A stretch of 6,246 bases of DNA, taken from assembly GCA_947468785.1 (NCBI GenBank), contig CANIMS010000107.1, positions 1 to 6,246 on the forward strand, written 5' to 3'. The stretch comes from Betaproteobacteria bacterium. Lineage in GTDB: Bacteria > Pseudomonadota > Gammaproteobacteria > Burkholderiales > Burkholderiaceae. Below the pieces are notes generated by a model that did no database searches, was not told the origin of the DNA, and worked only from the letters and a program-made list of their open reading frames with translations. Positions 1-6,246 of this stretch are shown here, piece by piece (position 1 is the first letter of the stretch; each line of letters begins with the position of its first letter). The position numbers and the translations under genes were made by a program.

Positions 1-638
1 AAAGTAAACATCACGCCAGCAGCACCCAGATCTGAGCGCACCATACGCTGAATACCAGCAGATAAGGCTACTTCTGCATGGGCAAAGCCCTTGTGCACAC
101 GATAGGAGATGGCGCGATCGTTATATAAAGATGCAAACACTTCACGAATCTTCTTCAAAACATCATCGATTCCTTCCACATTGAGGAAGGTCTCTTGTTG
201 ACCAGCAAAGGAAGCATCTGGCAAATCTTCAGCAGTGGCGGAAGAGCGCACCGCAAATGAGCCCTTACCTGAATCATCCAATACCGCAAATGCTTTACGA
301 ATCTCTTCGTCTAGCTTTGGCTGAAAAGGAGCAGTCTCAATCCAATTGCGGATCTCTGCACCAGCTTCAGCCAATGCACGCACATCATCAATATTGAGAT
401 TTTCTAAACGCTGTTGAATGCGTTCAGTTAAATTATTATGTTTTAAGAAATCCCGAAATGCTAAAGCGGTAGTAGCAAAACCAGTTGGGACTCGAACTCC
501 AGTTGAAGCTAGCTGAGAGATCATTTCTCCTAATGAGGCATTTTTACCACCGACTGACTCTACATCAGTCATGCGGAGTTGCTCAAAAGGCAAGACATAG
601 GCATCTGCCATACTGCTATTTTGTTGTTGGTTGGACAT
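1..638 (-). CDS. ppsA: Phosphoenolpyruvate synthase, N-terminal part (runs off the left edge)
   Basis: PpsA makes phosphoenolpyruvate from pyruvate and ATP, releasing AMP and phosphate, in the cytoplasm at the entry to gluconeogenesis. Only the first 212 codons are visible, out of about 790-800 in the family, so this is a window-edge truncation and not a broken gene. What is visible belongs to the N-terminal nucleotide-binding (PPDK_N) domain: [10 protein letters not shown] at residues 30-39, then [20 protein letters not shown] at 128-147, both hallmarks of PEP synthase and pyruvate phosphate dikinase. The swivelling phospho-histidine domain and the PEP/pyruvate-binding barrel lie outside. 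The ATG at 636-638 fits the usual short N-terminus ahead of the GGKN motif; an in-frame ATG at codon 10 is a less likely alternative. The Shine-Dalgarno is weak (a GAGAG stretch). The divergent neighbour ppsR encodes its regulator, which supports PpsA over the dikinase. Confidence 0.96.
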   Translation of the reverse strand, partial: MSNQQQNSSMADAYVLPFEQLRMTDVESVGGKNASLGEMISQLASTGVRVPTGFATTALAFRDFLKHNNLTERIQQRLENLNIDDVRALAEAGAEIRNWIETAPFQPKLDEEIRKAFAVLDDSGKGSFAVRSSATAEDLPDASFAGQQETFLNVEGIDDVLKKIREVFASLYNDRAISYRVHKGFAHAEVALSAGIQRMVRSDLGAAGVMFT

Positions 639-744
639 AAAATACTCTCTAAAGATAAGGAAACTGGTCAAGCCGCCGCATAAAATACGGCATACTTCAA
701 TTAATATCTATTGTAGTGCTGACCTCGACTGATAGGCCAATCTA
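639..744. promoter_or_regulatory. Divergent ppsA-ppsR intergenic control region
   Basis: This 106-bp gap separates the 5' ends of two divergent genes, so it must hold the start signals for both unless ppsR is read from further upstream. I did not find a convincing sigma-70 promoter on either strand. The best minus-strand candidate for ppsA is TAGATA, 17 bp, TATTTT, which is weak. A small imperfect inverted repeat lies at 675-691. Upstream of ppsR the only Shine-Dalgarno-like stretch is GATAGG at 731-736. That the region is regulatory is inferred from layout, not from recognised sites. Confidence 0.5.
675..691. repeat. Small imperfect inverted repeat between ppsA and ppsR
   Basis: The 17-base stretch GCCGCATAAAATACGGC has 4-bp GC-rich arms (GCCG/CGGC), one C-A mismatch, then a further AT/AT pairing around a three-base centre. 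It lies about midway between the two divergent start codons, where an operator or a small hairpin in one of the leaders would be expected. No T-run follows on either strand, so it does not look like a terminator. Repeats this short also arise by chance, so a function is only a possibility. Confidence 0.3.
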
Positions 745-1572
745 ATGTCTACCCAAACCCGCATTGTTTTTATCGTTTCTGACGGTACTGGTATTACCGC
801 AGAGAACTTCAGCCAATCGATTTTGGCCCAATTTGAGGCCAGTTTTAAGCATATTCGCGTGCCATTCGTTGATAGCATAGAGAAGGCGCATGATGCGGTA
901 AGTAGCATCAATCAAGCAGCCAGCAAATACAGCGTTCCACCCATTGTTTTCACTACTTTGGTCAATTCAGAACTGAACTCCATTGTTAGTAAAGCAAACG
1001 GCCTGATTTTGGATATGTTCCAGACCTTTGTAGCCCCTTTAGAGGAGGCTCTTGGGATTAAATCGACTCACGCCATGAACCGGCTTCATCACAATGCCGA
1101 TACTGAGGCCTATAAGAACCGTATTGAGGCCATCAACTATTCCCTAGCCCATGATGACGGCCAGTCAAATCAAAATCTAGCGGATGCTGATGTCATTTTG
1201 GTGGGAATCTCCCGTGTGGGTAAGACGCCAACTAGTCTTTATTTGGCAATGCAGTATGGCTTAAAGGCTGCCAACTACCCCTTGATACCGGAAGACTTCG
1301 AGCGTAGACAGCTTCCCAAAGATTTAATTCCTTTTAAGCAAAAGATTTTTGGTCTCATGATTGATGCAGAGCGCCTCTCTGAGATTCGTAATGAGCGCCG
1401 CCCTGGTAGTAATTACGCCAAGCTGGAAAACTGTCGTTATGAAATCAATGAAGCTACCGCCATGATGAAAAAAGAATCTATCCCATGGGTGGTTACTACG
1501 AGCAAATCCATTGAAGAAATTGCAACCACGGTATTGCAAGCGATTAAGTCTGATAAAACGATTTTGGGCTAA
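745..1572 (+). CDS. ppsR: PEP synthase regulatory protein (bifunctional kinase/pyrophosphorylase, DUF299)
   Basis: In this family the protein inactivates PEP synthase by ADP-dependent phosphorylation of a threonine next to the catalytic histidine. It reactivates it by phosphate-dependent removal of that group, releasing pyrophosphate. It acts in the cytoplasm. The 275-residue length is normal for the family. The N-terminus (IVFIVSDGTGITAE, residues 7-20) and the P-loop GISRVGKTPTS at 154-164 are the two signature stretches; RIEAINYSLAHDDG at 126-139 is another conserved segment. All are intact, so the protein should be active. The ATG at 745 is the first start after an in-frame TAG at 733-735, and its Shine-Dalgarno is poor (GATAGG, 8 bases upstream). 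It is divergent from its target gene ppsA. The related PdrP regulators act on pyruvate phosphate dikinase, but the adjacent ppsA favours PpsR. Confidence 0.96.
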   Translation: MSTQTRIVFIVSDGTGITAENFSQSILAQFEASFKHIRVPFVDSIEKAHDAVSSINQAASKYSVPPIVFTTLVNSELNSIVSKANGLILDMFQTFVAPLEEALGIKSTHAMNRLHHNADTEAYKNRIEAINYSLAHDDGQSNQNLADADVILVGISRVGKTPTSLYLAMQYGLKAANYPLIPEDFERRQLPKDLIPFKQKIFGLMIDAERLSEIRNERRPGSNYAKLENCRYEINEATAMMKKESIPWVVTTSKSIEEIATTVLQAIKSDKTILG

Positions 1573-1586
1573 TTGAATCTGGCACT

Positions 1587-3098
1587 CTAGTTGGAGCAGT
1601 TCAGTTGTCGTCCTGCTTGTGTACAAACGGCAAAAATATTTCCTGATTTATCGTATAAGCTATATTTCCAGAAAGCGCTTTCCCCAATTCGATCCATTAA
1701 GGCAAAGCCAAAATTATTATTCCAAATCATATTACTTGGGTTTAGCCCAGGTGCCACAGTATCCTTAGTATAGAAAGGCGGAGAAGTGGAAGGAAAGGGA
1801 TCTGCTAGCTCATCCCCACCTCCGCCAGAAACAATAGTGGCTGGATATGTAGGGCTAGTAGTAGCAAAATTAATTACTTGCATACTATGCACATGCGCAT
1901 GAAATGCCATGCTTATCGAATTAGGATAATAGCTATTTGCTACTGCAGATGGATACAAATAACTCATCACACTATTCATAACCCCTTGCAAAGTTGTATT
2001 ACCAGGTGGAACAGACTTTGACTTGGGGATGCTATAAGCCAAAATAGGATGATGATTTATAAAAATAGTATTGGTATAAAGTTGGTTATTCGCTATCGTG
2101 AAAGCCTGCATAAATTGCCGGTAATAATTGTTGCTTGGATCTGATACGGTAGAACCCGTGGAAACATCTGAGGAGTCATAGACTACAAGTCTTGATCCAC
2201 GCCCCAAGTCCACTGCATAAGTAGAAGAATAGTTTGCAATGGCATCATTATTAGCGTTGTTACATGAGCGTTCTTGAGTATAGGAATTGGGGTCTAAAAA
2301 TCGAAACCAACCTTGTCCTCCTCGAGTGCATATCTCATGGTCACCCCGCACTAATACCCAAGGAGCTTTTGCTAACAACGGAGCAGCAGGGGTAAAAAAA
2401 TCTGCCTGCCAAGTATCCCAACCATATCCCCATGGGCTATTAGCATCAATAGGACACCCACCTGATGATGAGCAGGGAACTTCGCGGTATTGATAGTCAC
2501 CCATGTGTATTACCAGATCGGGCGCCAATTGGGCTCCGATTTGTGCCAGTTTAGAGAATGGCCAACTAGCTGGATCATCACAATTTTGTAATGTAGTCGT
2601 ATTCATACGACAACCAGTGTCCCCAATCAACAATATACGATCAGGAGATTTTTTGGGGATCGGTATAGATGTTCCGGCGATACTTGCAACTTTTGCAGTT
2701 GAAGGTAGTATTGCTTCGCAAACAGATACTGGAAAGTTGGCAGGGACAGAAGGTTGATACTCGGTTGTCCGTAATGGCATTAACCCCGCAACAACGCGCA
2801 TAGTCATTTGACTCGAAACGCCATCAATAGTGATATTGGGACATATAGCTTCCCCGCTAGATGAAACATAGTTGGTTGCAACCCGAGCAATTGCTTGATT
2901 ATTGCCAGCTAAATCAGCGCCAATAATGACCCATGAGGCAGAAATATACTTTGCCTCATTAGTCGTATTATTTTGCGCTTGACTATCGCCACTCCCACTA
3001 CCACTACAAGAAATAAGTGGTGCAGCGAGTACAAGACAGGTCATTAAAGTTCGAGAGAATGAGTAAGCAGCATATACTCCAGAAAATTCTTTACTCAT
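1587..3098 (-). CDS. Secreted lipoprotein, calcineurin-like metallophosphoesterase (purple acid phosphatase-like)
   Basis: Probably a phosphomonoesterase or phosphodiesterase acting outside the cytoplasm; the substrate cannot be read from sequence. A signal peptide with hydrophobic core (about residues 17-29) ends in the lipobox LISC (28-31), so Cys31 should be lipidated. Ser at +2 suggests outer-membrane sorting. A Ser/Gly/Asn-rich tether (32-48) follows, then a domain at about 50-145 in the place where purple acid phosphatases carry a beta-sandwich, then the catalytic domain. Motifs in order: GDTG 159-162, GDYQY 200-204, GDHE 252-255, INHH 347-350, HAHVH 400-404. Motif three has Asp where the usual GNHE has the metal-bridging Asn, and the last has Ala where GHxH has Gly. 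Ten further cysteines after Cys31 suggest disulfides. The ATG at 3096-3098 has a GGGGGG run five bases upstream. It is tail to tail with ppsR and lies downstream of the lpx operon on the same strand. Confidence 0.88.
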   Translation of the reverse strand: MSKEFSGVYAAYSFSRTLMTCLVLAAPLISCSGSGSGDSQAQNNTTNEAKYISASWVIIGADLAGNNQAIARVATNYVSSSGEAICPNITIDGVSSQMTMRVVAGLMPLRTTEYQPSVPANFPVSVCEAILPSTAKVASIAGTSIPIPKKSPDRILLIGDTGCRMNTTTLQNCDDPASWPFSKLAQIGAQLAPDLVIHMGDYQYREVPCSSSGGCPIDANSPWGYGWDTWQADFFTPAAPLLAKAPWVLVRGDHEICTRGGQGWFRFLDPNSYTQERSCNNANNDAIANYSSTYAVDLGRGSRLVVYDSSDVSTGSTVSDPSNNYYRQFMQAFTIANNQLYTNTIFINHHPILAYSIPKSKSVPPGNTTLQGVMNSVMSYLYPSAVANSYYPNSISMAFHAHVHSMQVINFATTSPTYPATIVSGGGGDELADPFPSTSPPFYTKDTVAPGLNPSNMIWNNNFGFALMDRIGESAFWKYSLYDKSGNIFAVCTQAGRQLNCSN

Positions 3099-3136
3099 AT
3101 CTACCCCCCGTTTTAACTATATTAAAAATGATGATT

Positions 3137-3150
3137 TATTTTATAAAATA
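3137..3150. repeat. 14-bp perfect palindrome overlapping the phosphatase promoter
   Basis: TATTTTATAAAATA is its own reverse complement and covers the proposed -10 element. It is the right size for a dimeric regulator's operator. It is made only of A and T in an AT-rich gap, so it could also be chance. No second copy is present in the window. Confidence 0.3.
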
Positions 3151-3166
3151 TATTACGGTGGGACAA
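3138..3166 (-). promoter_or_regulatory. Candidate sigma-70 promoter for the phosphatase lipoprotein gene
   Basis: Read on the minus strand, the 77-bp gap holds TTGTCC (3161-3166, four of six matches to the -35 consensus), a 17-bp spacer, and TAAAAT (3138-3143, five of six matches to the -10). Transcription would start near 3131, giving a leader of about 33 bases before the ATG at 3098. The -10 lies inside a 14-bp palindrome. The region is strongly AT-rich, so chance -10 matches are common, but the exact 17-bp spacing makes this the best promoter in the window. It would let the gene be expressed apart from the upstream operon. Confidence 0.45.
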
Positions 3167-3175
3167 AAACCTACC
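3157..3175 (-). terminator. Weak hairpin just after the RNA methyltransferase stop codon
   Basis: On the minus strand, directly after the TAA stop, GGTAGG (3170-3175) can pair with CCCACC (3157-3162) around a seven-base T-rich loop, with one A-C mismatch. No clean U-run follows, only mixed AT sequence. It may slow transcription at the end of the lpx operon, but it is too weak to call a true intrinsic terminator, and it overlaps the -35 proposed for the next gene. Read-through from the operon into the phosphatase gene is therefore possible. Confidence 0.2.
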
Positions 3176-4000
3176 TTAACTGCGCCTTACGCGCATCGTC
3201 TCAAACAAGCAGATGGCTGCTGCAGTAGAGACATTCAATGACTCTACTCGGGGGTCAATTGGAATCGAAACCCCTTTAGCCTGCGCTATTAAATCTTCTG
3301 ATACACCCTGTCCTTCACTACCCATTACCCAAGCGACGGGATGAAGTAGCTCTTTCTTCAAAGAATATAGCTCTTGCTCCGCGCCTGCTACAGCTGCCAA
3401 TAGAGGGGCTGTGACTGCGCTCAATACTTGTTGATTAGACCAGCCCTCATAGAGATCGAGTAATTGATGTGCACCCATACCAGCACGCAGAACTTTGCTT
3501 GACCATAAATGGGCACAGCCAGTTAATGCAACTACCTGGGTAAATCCAGCGGCAGCGGCACTGCGCAATATAGAGCCAACATTACCAGCATCCTGAATGC
3601 GATCCAGAATCAACACATCTCCAGCTAAGGTAGCAATTGACTGGGGTGGAGTTAAGCAAGATTTTGGCAAATCTAGCAAACCAGCAATATGAGGTGCATT
3701 CACTAAATCACTTAATAAATCCCATAGAGCGCTATCCAACTGAAATACCTTTGAATCAGGACAAATCTCGAGATGCTCATAAACCGCTTGGGAGATTTCG
3801 ATATTCTTCAGGCCAAGCTCTGAAGTCAATAAGATCCTTAACGCAGGATCACCTACCCAGGTCTGTACTAGATGAATTCCTTCTAGTAAGACTTGCCCTC
3901 GAGCAAGGCGCGCTTTTTGCCCCTTTGAGCCAGTGGCTTGCAAAAGACGAATTTCTTTAAAAAGGGGATTTTCTTTAGAGCTGATGAGATCAAATTGCAT
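3176..4000 (-). CDS. TrmH/SpoU-family RNA 2'-O-ribose methyltransferase
   Basis: A SPOUT-fold enzyme that transfers a methyl group from S-adenosylmethionine to a ribose 2'-hydroxyl in rRNA or tRNA. The target nucleotide cannot be assigned from sequence; RlmB-like and YsgA-like annotations are both in use for such proteins. Residues 1-110 look like the SpoU substrate-binding domain (start LISSKENPLFKEIRLL, then VLLEGIHLV at 37-45). The catalytic domain has all three motifs: LDRIQDAGNVGSILRS at 132-147 with the conserved Arg146, MGSEGQG at 226-232, and IPIDPRVESLNVSTAAA at 246-262 with Asn256. These form the knotted cofactor pocket. The 274-residue length is normal. The ATG at 3998-4000 lies 2 bp after the rnhB stop, so it is translated as part of the lpx operon. 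Its stop is followed by a weak hairpin and the phosphatase gene. Confidence 0.9.
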   Translation of the reverse strand: MQFDLISSKENPLFKEIRLLQATGSKGQKARLARGQVLLEGIHLVQTWVGDPALRILLTSELGLKNIEISQAVYEHLEICPDSKVFQLDSALWDLLSDLVNAPHIAGLLDLPKSCLTPPQSIATLAGDVLILDRIQDAGNVGSILRSAAAAGFTQVVALTGCAHLWSSKVLRAGMGAHQLLDLYEGWSNQQVLSAVTAPLLAAVAGAEQELYSLKKELLHPVAWVMGSEGQGVSEDLIAQAKGVSIPIDPRVESLNVSTAAAICLFETMRVRRS

Positions 4001-4002
4001 AG

Positions 4003-4587
4003 CTAACTCTCAAGCACTTTTCTGACAGGAGAAAAGCTTCTTCTGTGTTCGGCGCAGGCCCCATATTGTTTTAATGCAGCAAAATGGGCTTCCGTAGGGT
4101 AGCCCATATGTTGAGCAAAGCCATACTGTGGATGACGTTCATGTAAAACTTGCATCTGTCGATCGCGAGTCACTTTAGCCAATATCGATGCAGCAGAAAT
4201 AGCTGGCTCTTTAGTATCACCCTTGACGATTGCTTCTGCGCTAATGGGTAATGCTGGGCAGCGATTACCATCGATCAGCGCCTTATCAGGCCACTTACCT
4301 AATCGAGTTGATAAGTCCTCAATAGCGCGGCGCATAGCGAGCATGGTTGCTTGCAAAATATTGATCTCATCTATTTCCTGTGGAGAGGCTTCTCCAATCC
4401 CCCAGGCCTTAGCCTTTTGCATAATTTGCTCATACAAATATTCACGACGTGCTGGCGAGAGTTTCTTAGAATCCTTTAGGCCTGCTATAGGGTGATCAGG
4501 ATCCAGCACAACGGCACCAGCCACGACCGCCCCCACTAGCGGACCACGTCCAGCCTCATCGACCCCACAGACCCAAATCATCGTCAT
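4003..4587 (-). CDS. rnhB: Ribonuclease HII
   Basis: Cuts the RNA strand of RNA-DNA hybrids and starts removal of single ribonucleotides misincorporated in DNA, in the cytoplasm. The 194-residue length is typical. The N-terminal [12 protein letters not shown] (8-19) supplies the first two acidic residues Asp10 and Glu11 and the GRG motif (13-15) that senses the RNA-DNA junction. LIDGN gives Asp106, and KGD gives Asp124, ahead of [14 protein letters not shown] (130-143). Tyr163 in GYPT is the conserved junction-stacking tyrosine. The catalytic set is complete. The start ATG at 4585-4587 overlaps the lpxB stop as TAATG, which suggests translational coupling. A second ATG two codons in (4579-4581) is an alternative start. 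Grouping with lpxA and lpxB is common in proteobacteria. Confidence 0.97.
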   Translation of the reverse strand: MTMIWVCGVDEAGRGPLVGAVVAGAVVLDPDHPIAGLKDSKKLSPARREYLYEQIMQKAKAWGIGEASPQEIDEINILQATMLAMRRAIEDLSTRLGKWPDKALIDGNRCPALPISAEAIVKGDTKEPAISAASILAKVTRDRQMQVLHERHPQYGFAQHMGYPTEAHFAALKQYGACAEHRRSFSPVRKVLES

Positions 4588-5792
4588 TAGCTAGCCCGCT
4601 GCTTCTTGGCACTACTAGCAATCGTCTGTGCAATCGCTTGAGCAACTAGCAATCCAGTCGGACGACGCAAAGTCTCATGCATTTGGGTAAAGCGCGCTTT
4701 TAATTGATTAGCTTTAACTGGGTTCTCAAGCCATCCTAATACTGCCTGAGCTAATTTTTCTGGGGTTGCTTCGTCTTGTAGTAATTCCGGAACTACGAAC
4801 TCACCACATAAGATATTAGGCAAGCCAACATAAGGAAGATATCCCTGGCGCTTCATGATTTGTGCAGTTAACCAAGGTACCTTATAAGAAATCACCATCG
4901 GCTTCTTCCATAAAGCAGCTTGCAAGGTTGCCGTGCCACTCGCAATCAGGACAACGTCAGATGCTTCTAATACTTCATCTGCCATTCCATCAAGCAAATG
5001 AATCTGAATATCCGGGCTGACGTTTTGAGTCTGCAGTAAAAGCTGTTCTAGTGGTTCACGTAATTGCGGTGTGGCTACCGGAATTAAAAAGTGCAGTTTT
5101 TGACCCTTTAAGCGATCGACTAATAATCGCATGGTGTCGAAAAAGACAGGGGCAATGAGCTCTATCTCCGAACTTCTACTACCTGGCAGAACGGCAATCA
5201 CCAGGCCATCGAGTGCATCACTTTGAATATTCAAAGTCTTCGCAATTTTTTCTCTGGCTGCTCCAGTATTTGGTTCAAGTGGTATTTCACTTGCTAAAGG
5301 ATGGCCTACATAAGTTGAGGCTACGCCTGCACGATCATAGATTTCTGTTTCAAAAGGGAAGATGCAAAGCATGCGCTCTACTGCTTGTGCAATCTTCTTG
5401 ATGCGCCCCGCTCTCCAAGCCCAAATCGAAGGAGAAACGAAGTGCAGCGTAGGAATACCTGCTTTACGTAATTGCAATTCCACGCCCAAATTAAAATCTG
5501 GTGCATCTATACCGAGATAGACATCAGGCCGACCTTCTCCTAACAGATGTGCAATGAGCTCTTTACGAAGTTTCAAAATAGCTGGCAGTTGTTTGATCGC
5601 CTCAACGTAACCTCGAACACTCAGGGTTTCCATTGGCCAATCGGAGCGCATGCCTTCTGCTTGCATACGGGGCCCGCCAATGCCATATACCTCTAGACCT
5701 GACATATCCGGAATTTGATTGAGCGCACTCAATACTGGCGCAGCAAGCAGATCACCGGAGGGTTCGCCAGCTACACAAGCTAACTTAGGCAA
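4587..5792 (-). CDS. lpxB: Lipid-A-disaccharide synthase
   Basis: Joins UDP-2,3-diacylglucosamine and lipid X to give the lipid A disaccharide, at the inner face of the inner membrane. It is a GT19 family glycosyltransferase. From the chosen start the protein has 401 residues, near the usual 380-400. Conserved stretches: AGEPSGD (8-14), GIGGPRM (37-43), LGIDAPDFN (93-101), FVSPSIWAW (118-126), LPGSR (202-206), SGTATL (285-290) and LPNIL (324-328). I chose the TTG at 5790-5792 because AGGA (5798-5801) lies five bases upstream, it starts just after the lpxA stop, and it puts AGEPSGD about where family members have it. The reading frame stays open upstream to an ATG at 5844-5846 (419 residues) and a GTG at 5880-5882 (431 residues). 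Both lie inside lpxA and lack a clear Shine-Dalgarno. The stop overlaps the rnhB start by one base. Confidence 0.95.
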   Translation of the reverse strand: MPKLACVAGEPSGDLLAAPVLSALNQIPDMSGLEVYGIGGPRMQAEGMRSDWPMETLSVRGYVEAIKQLPAILKLRKELIAHLLGEGRPDVYLGIDAPDFNLGVELQLRKAGIPTLHFVSPSIWAWRAGRIKKIAQAVERMLCIFPFETEIYDRAGVASTYVGHPLASEIPLEPNTGAAREKIAKTLNIQSDALDGLVIAVLPGSRSSEIELIAPVFFDTMRLLVDRLKGQKLHFLIPVATPQLREPLEQLLLQTQNVSPDIQIHLLDGMADEVLEASDVVLIASGTATLQAALWKKPMVISYKVPWLTAQIMKRQGYLPYVGLPNILCGEFVVPELLQDEATPEKLAQAVLGWLENPVKANQLKARFTQMHETLRRPTGLLVAQAIAQTIASSAKKQRAS

Positions 5793-5801
5793 AATTATCC
5801 T
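5793..5801 (-). promoter_or_regulatory. Ribosome binding site that favours a TTG start for lpxB
   Basis: On the minus strand the sequence after the lpxA TAA reads CGTTAGGATAATTTTG. AGGA (5798-5801) is five bases from a TTG that is in frame with lpxB. The two alternative starts further upstream have no comparable purine-rich stretch, so this site decides the start call. Confidence 0.55.
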
Positions 5802-5805
5802 AACG

Positions 5806-6246
5806 TTATCGGATAATGCCGCGCGTTGAAGCGGCAATAAAGTCATGAAACTGCGCGAGCTTTTCTTTAGTGGCAGGATCACCTGCGCTTGCTACAACCA
5901 TTTTCTGTATTTCTACCTTAGCCTCTTCAAAACTAAGACCATCCTTGTACAAAACCTTATAAGCCTGACGCAGAGCGGAAATAGTTTCGCTAGAAAAACC
6001 ACGGCGTTTGAGACCTTCGACATTAATACCGTGGGGAGAGGCTTTATCGCCAGCAGCAATGACAAACGGTGGAATATCTTGCACTAAAGCCGAGGCCCCA
6101 CCCAACATAGCATGCTGCCCAATACGCACAAACTGGTGGACGCCTGACATACCGCCCATAATGGCCCAATCATTTACATGAACGTGACCAGCAATTTGGG
6201 CATTACTCGAAAAAATGGTGTGATCACCAATTTGGCAATCATGGGC
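5806..6246 (-). CDS. lpxA: UDP-N-acetylglucosamine acyltransferase, C-terminal part (runs off the right edge)
   Basis: LpxA transfers a 3-hydroxyacyl chain from acyl carrier protein to the 3-hydroxyl of UDP-GlcNAc, the first step of lipid A synthesis, in the cytoplasm as a trimer. The last 146 codons and the TAA stop are present; roughly 120 codons including the start lie beyond the window. The visible part opens with AHDC, whose His matches the catalytic His125 of the E. coli enzyme by family alignment from memory. It continues through the last coils of the left-handed beta helix ([20 protein letters not shown], then [10 protein letters not shown]). The helical C-terminal domain follows, with [12 protein letters not shown] and the closing STRGIIR. 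No lesion is visible. Internal ATG codons, such as the one at 6157-6159, are not the real start, because the helix repeat pattern continues upstream in the same frame to the window edge. Confidence 0.96.
   Translation of the reverse strand, partial: AHDCQIGDHTIFSSNAQIAGHVHVNDWAIMGGMSGVHQFVRIGQHAMLGGASALVQDIPPFVIAAGDKASPHGINVEGLKRRGFSSETISALRQAYKVLYKDGLSFEEAKVEIQKMVVASAGDPATKEKLAQFHDFIAASTRGIIR

Larger units (their letters stand above)
4003..6246 (-). other. lpxA-lpxB-rnhB operon segment, continuing into the RNA methyltransferase gene
   Basis: All genes here are on the minus strand with junctions of 13 bp (or an overlap), a one-base overlap, and 2 bp to the methyltransferase at 3176-4000. No promoter or terminator fits between them. 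This indicates one transcript that enters from the right, very likely from the usual lpxD-fabZ-lpxA cluster outside the window. Lipid A enzymes and an RNase HII gene on one transcript is a familiar proteobacterial arrangement. Confidence 0.8.

Noticed and set aside
708..911. 67-codon minus-strand open frame over the ppsR start
   Set aside because: It overlaps the conserved N-terminal motif of ppsR on the other strand, and the Cys/Ser-rich product resembles nothing I know.
1324..1626. 100-codon minus-strand open frame antisense to the end of ppsR
   Set aside because: It lies almost wholly opposite the well-supported ppsR, has no recognisable domain, and looks like a shadow of that gene's codon pattern.
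1671..1682. 12-bp perfect palindrome GAAAGCGCTTTC
   Set aside because: It lies inside the phosphatase coding region, and a palindrome of this length is expected about once in a window this size by chance.
3099..3175. Possible mobile element footprint in the AT-rich gap
   Set aside because: I found no matching terminal repeats, target-site duplication or transposase remnant on either side of the phosphatase gene.
3017..3241. 74-codon plus-strand open frame bridging the phosphatase leader
   Set aside because: It runs antisense through the phosphatase signal peptide, the intergenic gap and the methyltransferase end. There is no coding signature and the composition is what AT-rich non-coding sequence gives.
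3637..3960. 107-codon plus-strand open frame antisense to the RNA methyltransferase
   Set aside because: It is fully contained opposite a conserved gene and has no recognisable motif or clear ribosome site.
5845..6087. 80-codon plus-strand open frame antisense to lpxA
   Set aside because: Opposite the conserved LpxA C-terminal domain, with no family features.

Overview
The window reads as a stretch of chromosome from a betaproteobacterium. A freshwater Burkholderiaceae member of the Polynucleobacter type is my best guess, inferred from the moderate GC content, the protein sequence style and the gene order; I could not run a search. Gene density is high: the longest gap between genes is the 106 bp between ppsA and ppsR, and no gene-free stretch exceeds 300 bases. 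I saw no RNA gene, CRISPR array, insertion sequence or integrase.

Left part (1-1572): the 5' portion of ppsA (phosphoenolpyruvate synthase) runs leftward off the window edge. Divergent from it is a complete ppsR, the bifunctional kinase/phosphorylase that switches PpsA off and on. Enzyme and regulator share a short divergent control region with a small imperfect inverted repeat.

Middle (1587-3098): a minus-strand gene encodes a 503-residue secreted lipoprotein of the calcineurin-like metallophosphoesterase superfamily. Its motif order resembles purple acid phosphatases. It sits between two otherwise ordinary housekeeping blocks, meets ppsR tail to tail with only 14 bp between them, and has its own plausible promoter in a very AT-rich leader. 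It is the most accessory-looking gene here.

Right part (3176-6246): a tightly packed minus-strand operon, transcribed right to left, holds lpxA (partial, its 5' end lies off the window), lpxB, rnhB and a TrmH/SpoU-family RNA 2'-O-methyltransferase. LpxA and LpxB catalyse the first acylation and the disaccharide-forming step of lipid A synthesis. RnhB removes RNA from RNA-DNA hybrids. The junctions are a 13-bp gap or an overlap at lpxA/lpxB (depending on the lpxB start), a TAATG one-base overlap at lpxB/rnhB, and 2 bp at rnhB/methyltransferase.

I find no convincing undescribed multi-gene system. The points most worth a second look are the phosphatase lipoprotein (its placement, its variant metal-binding motifs and its promoter palindrome) and the lpxB start codon.
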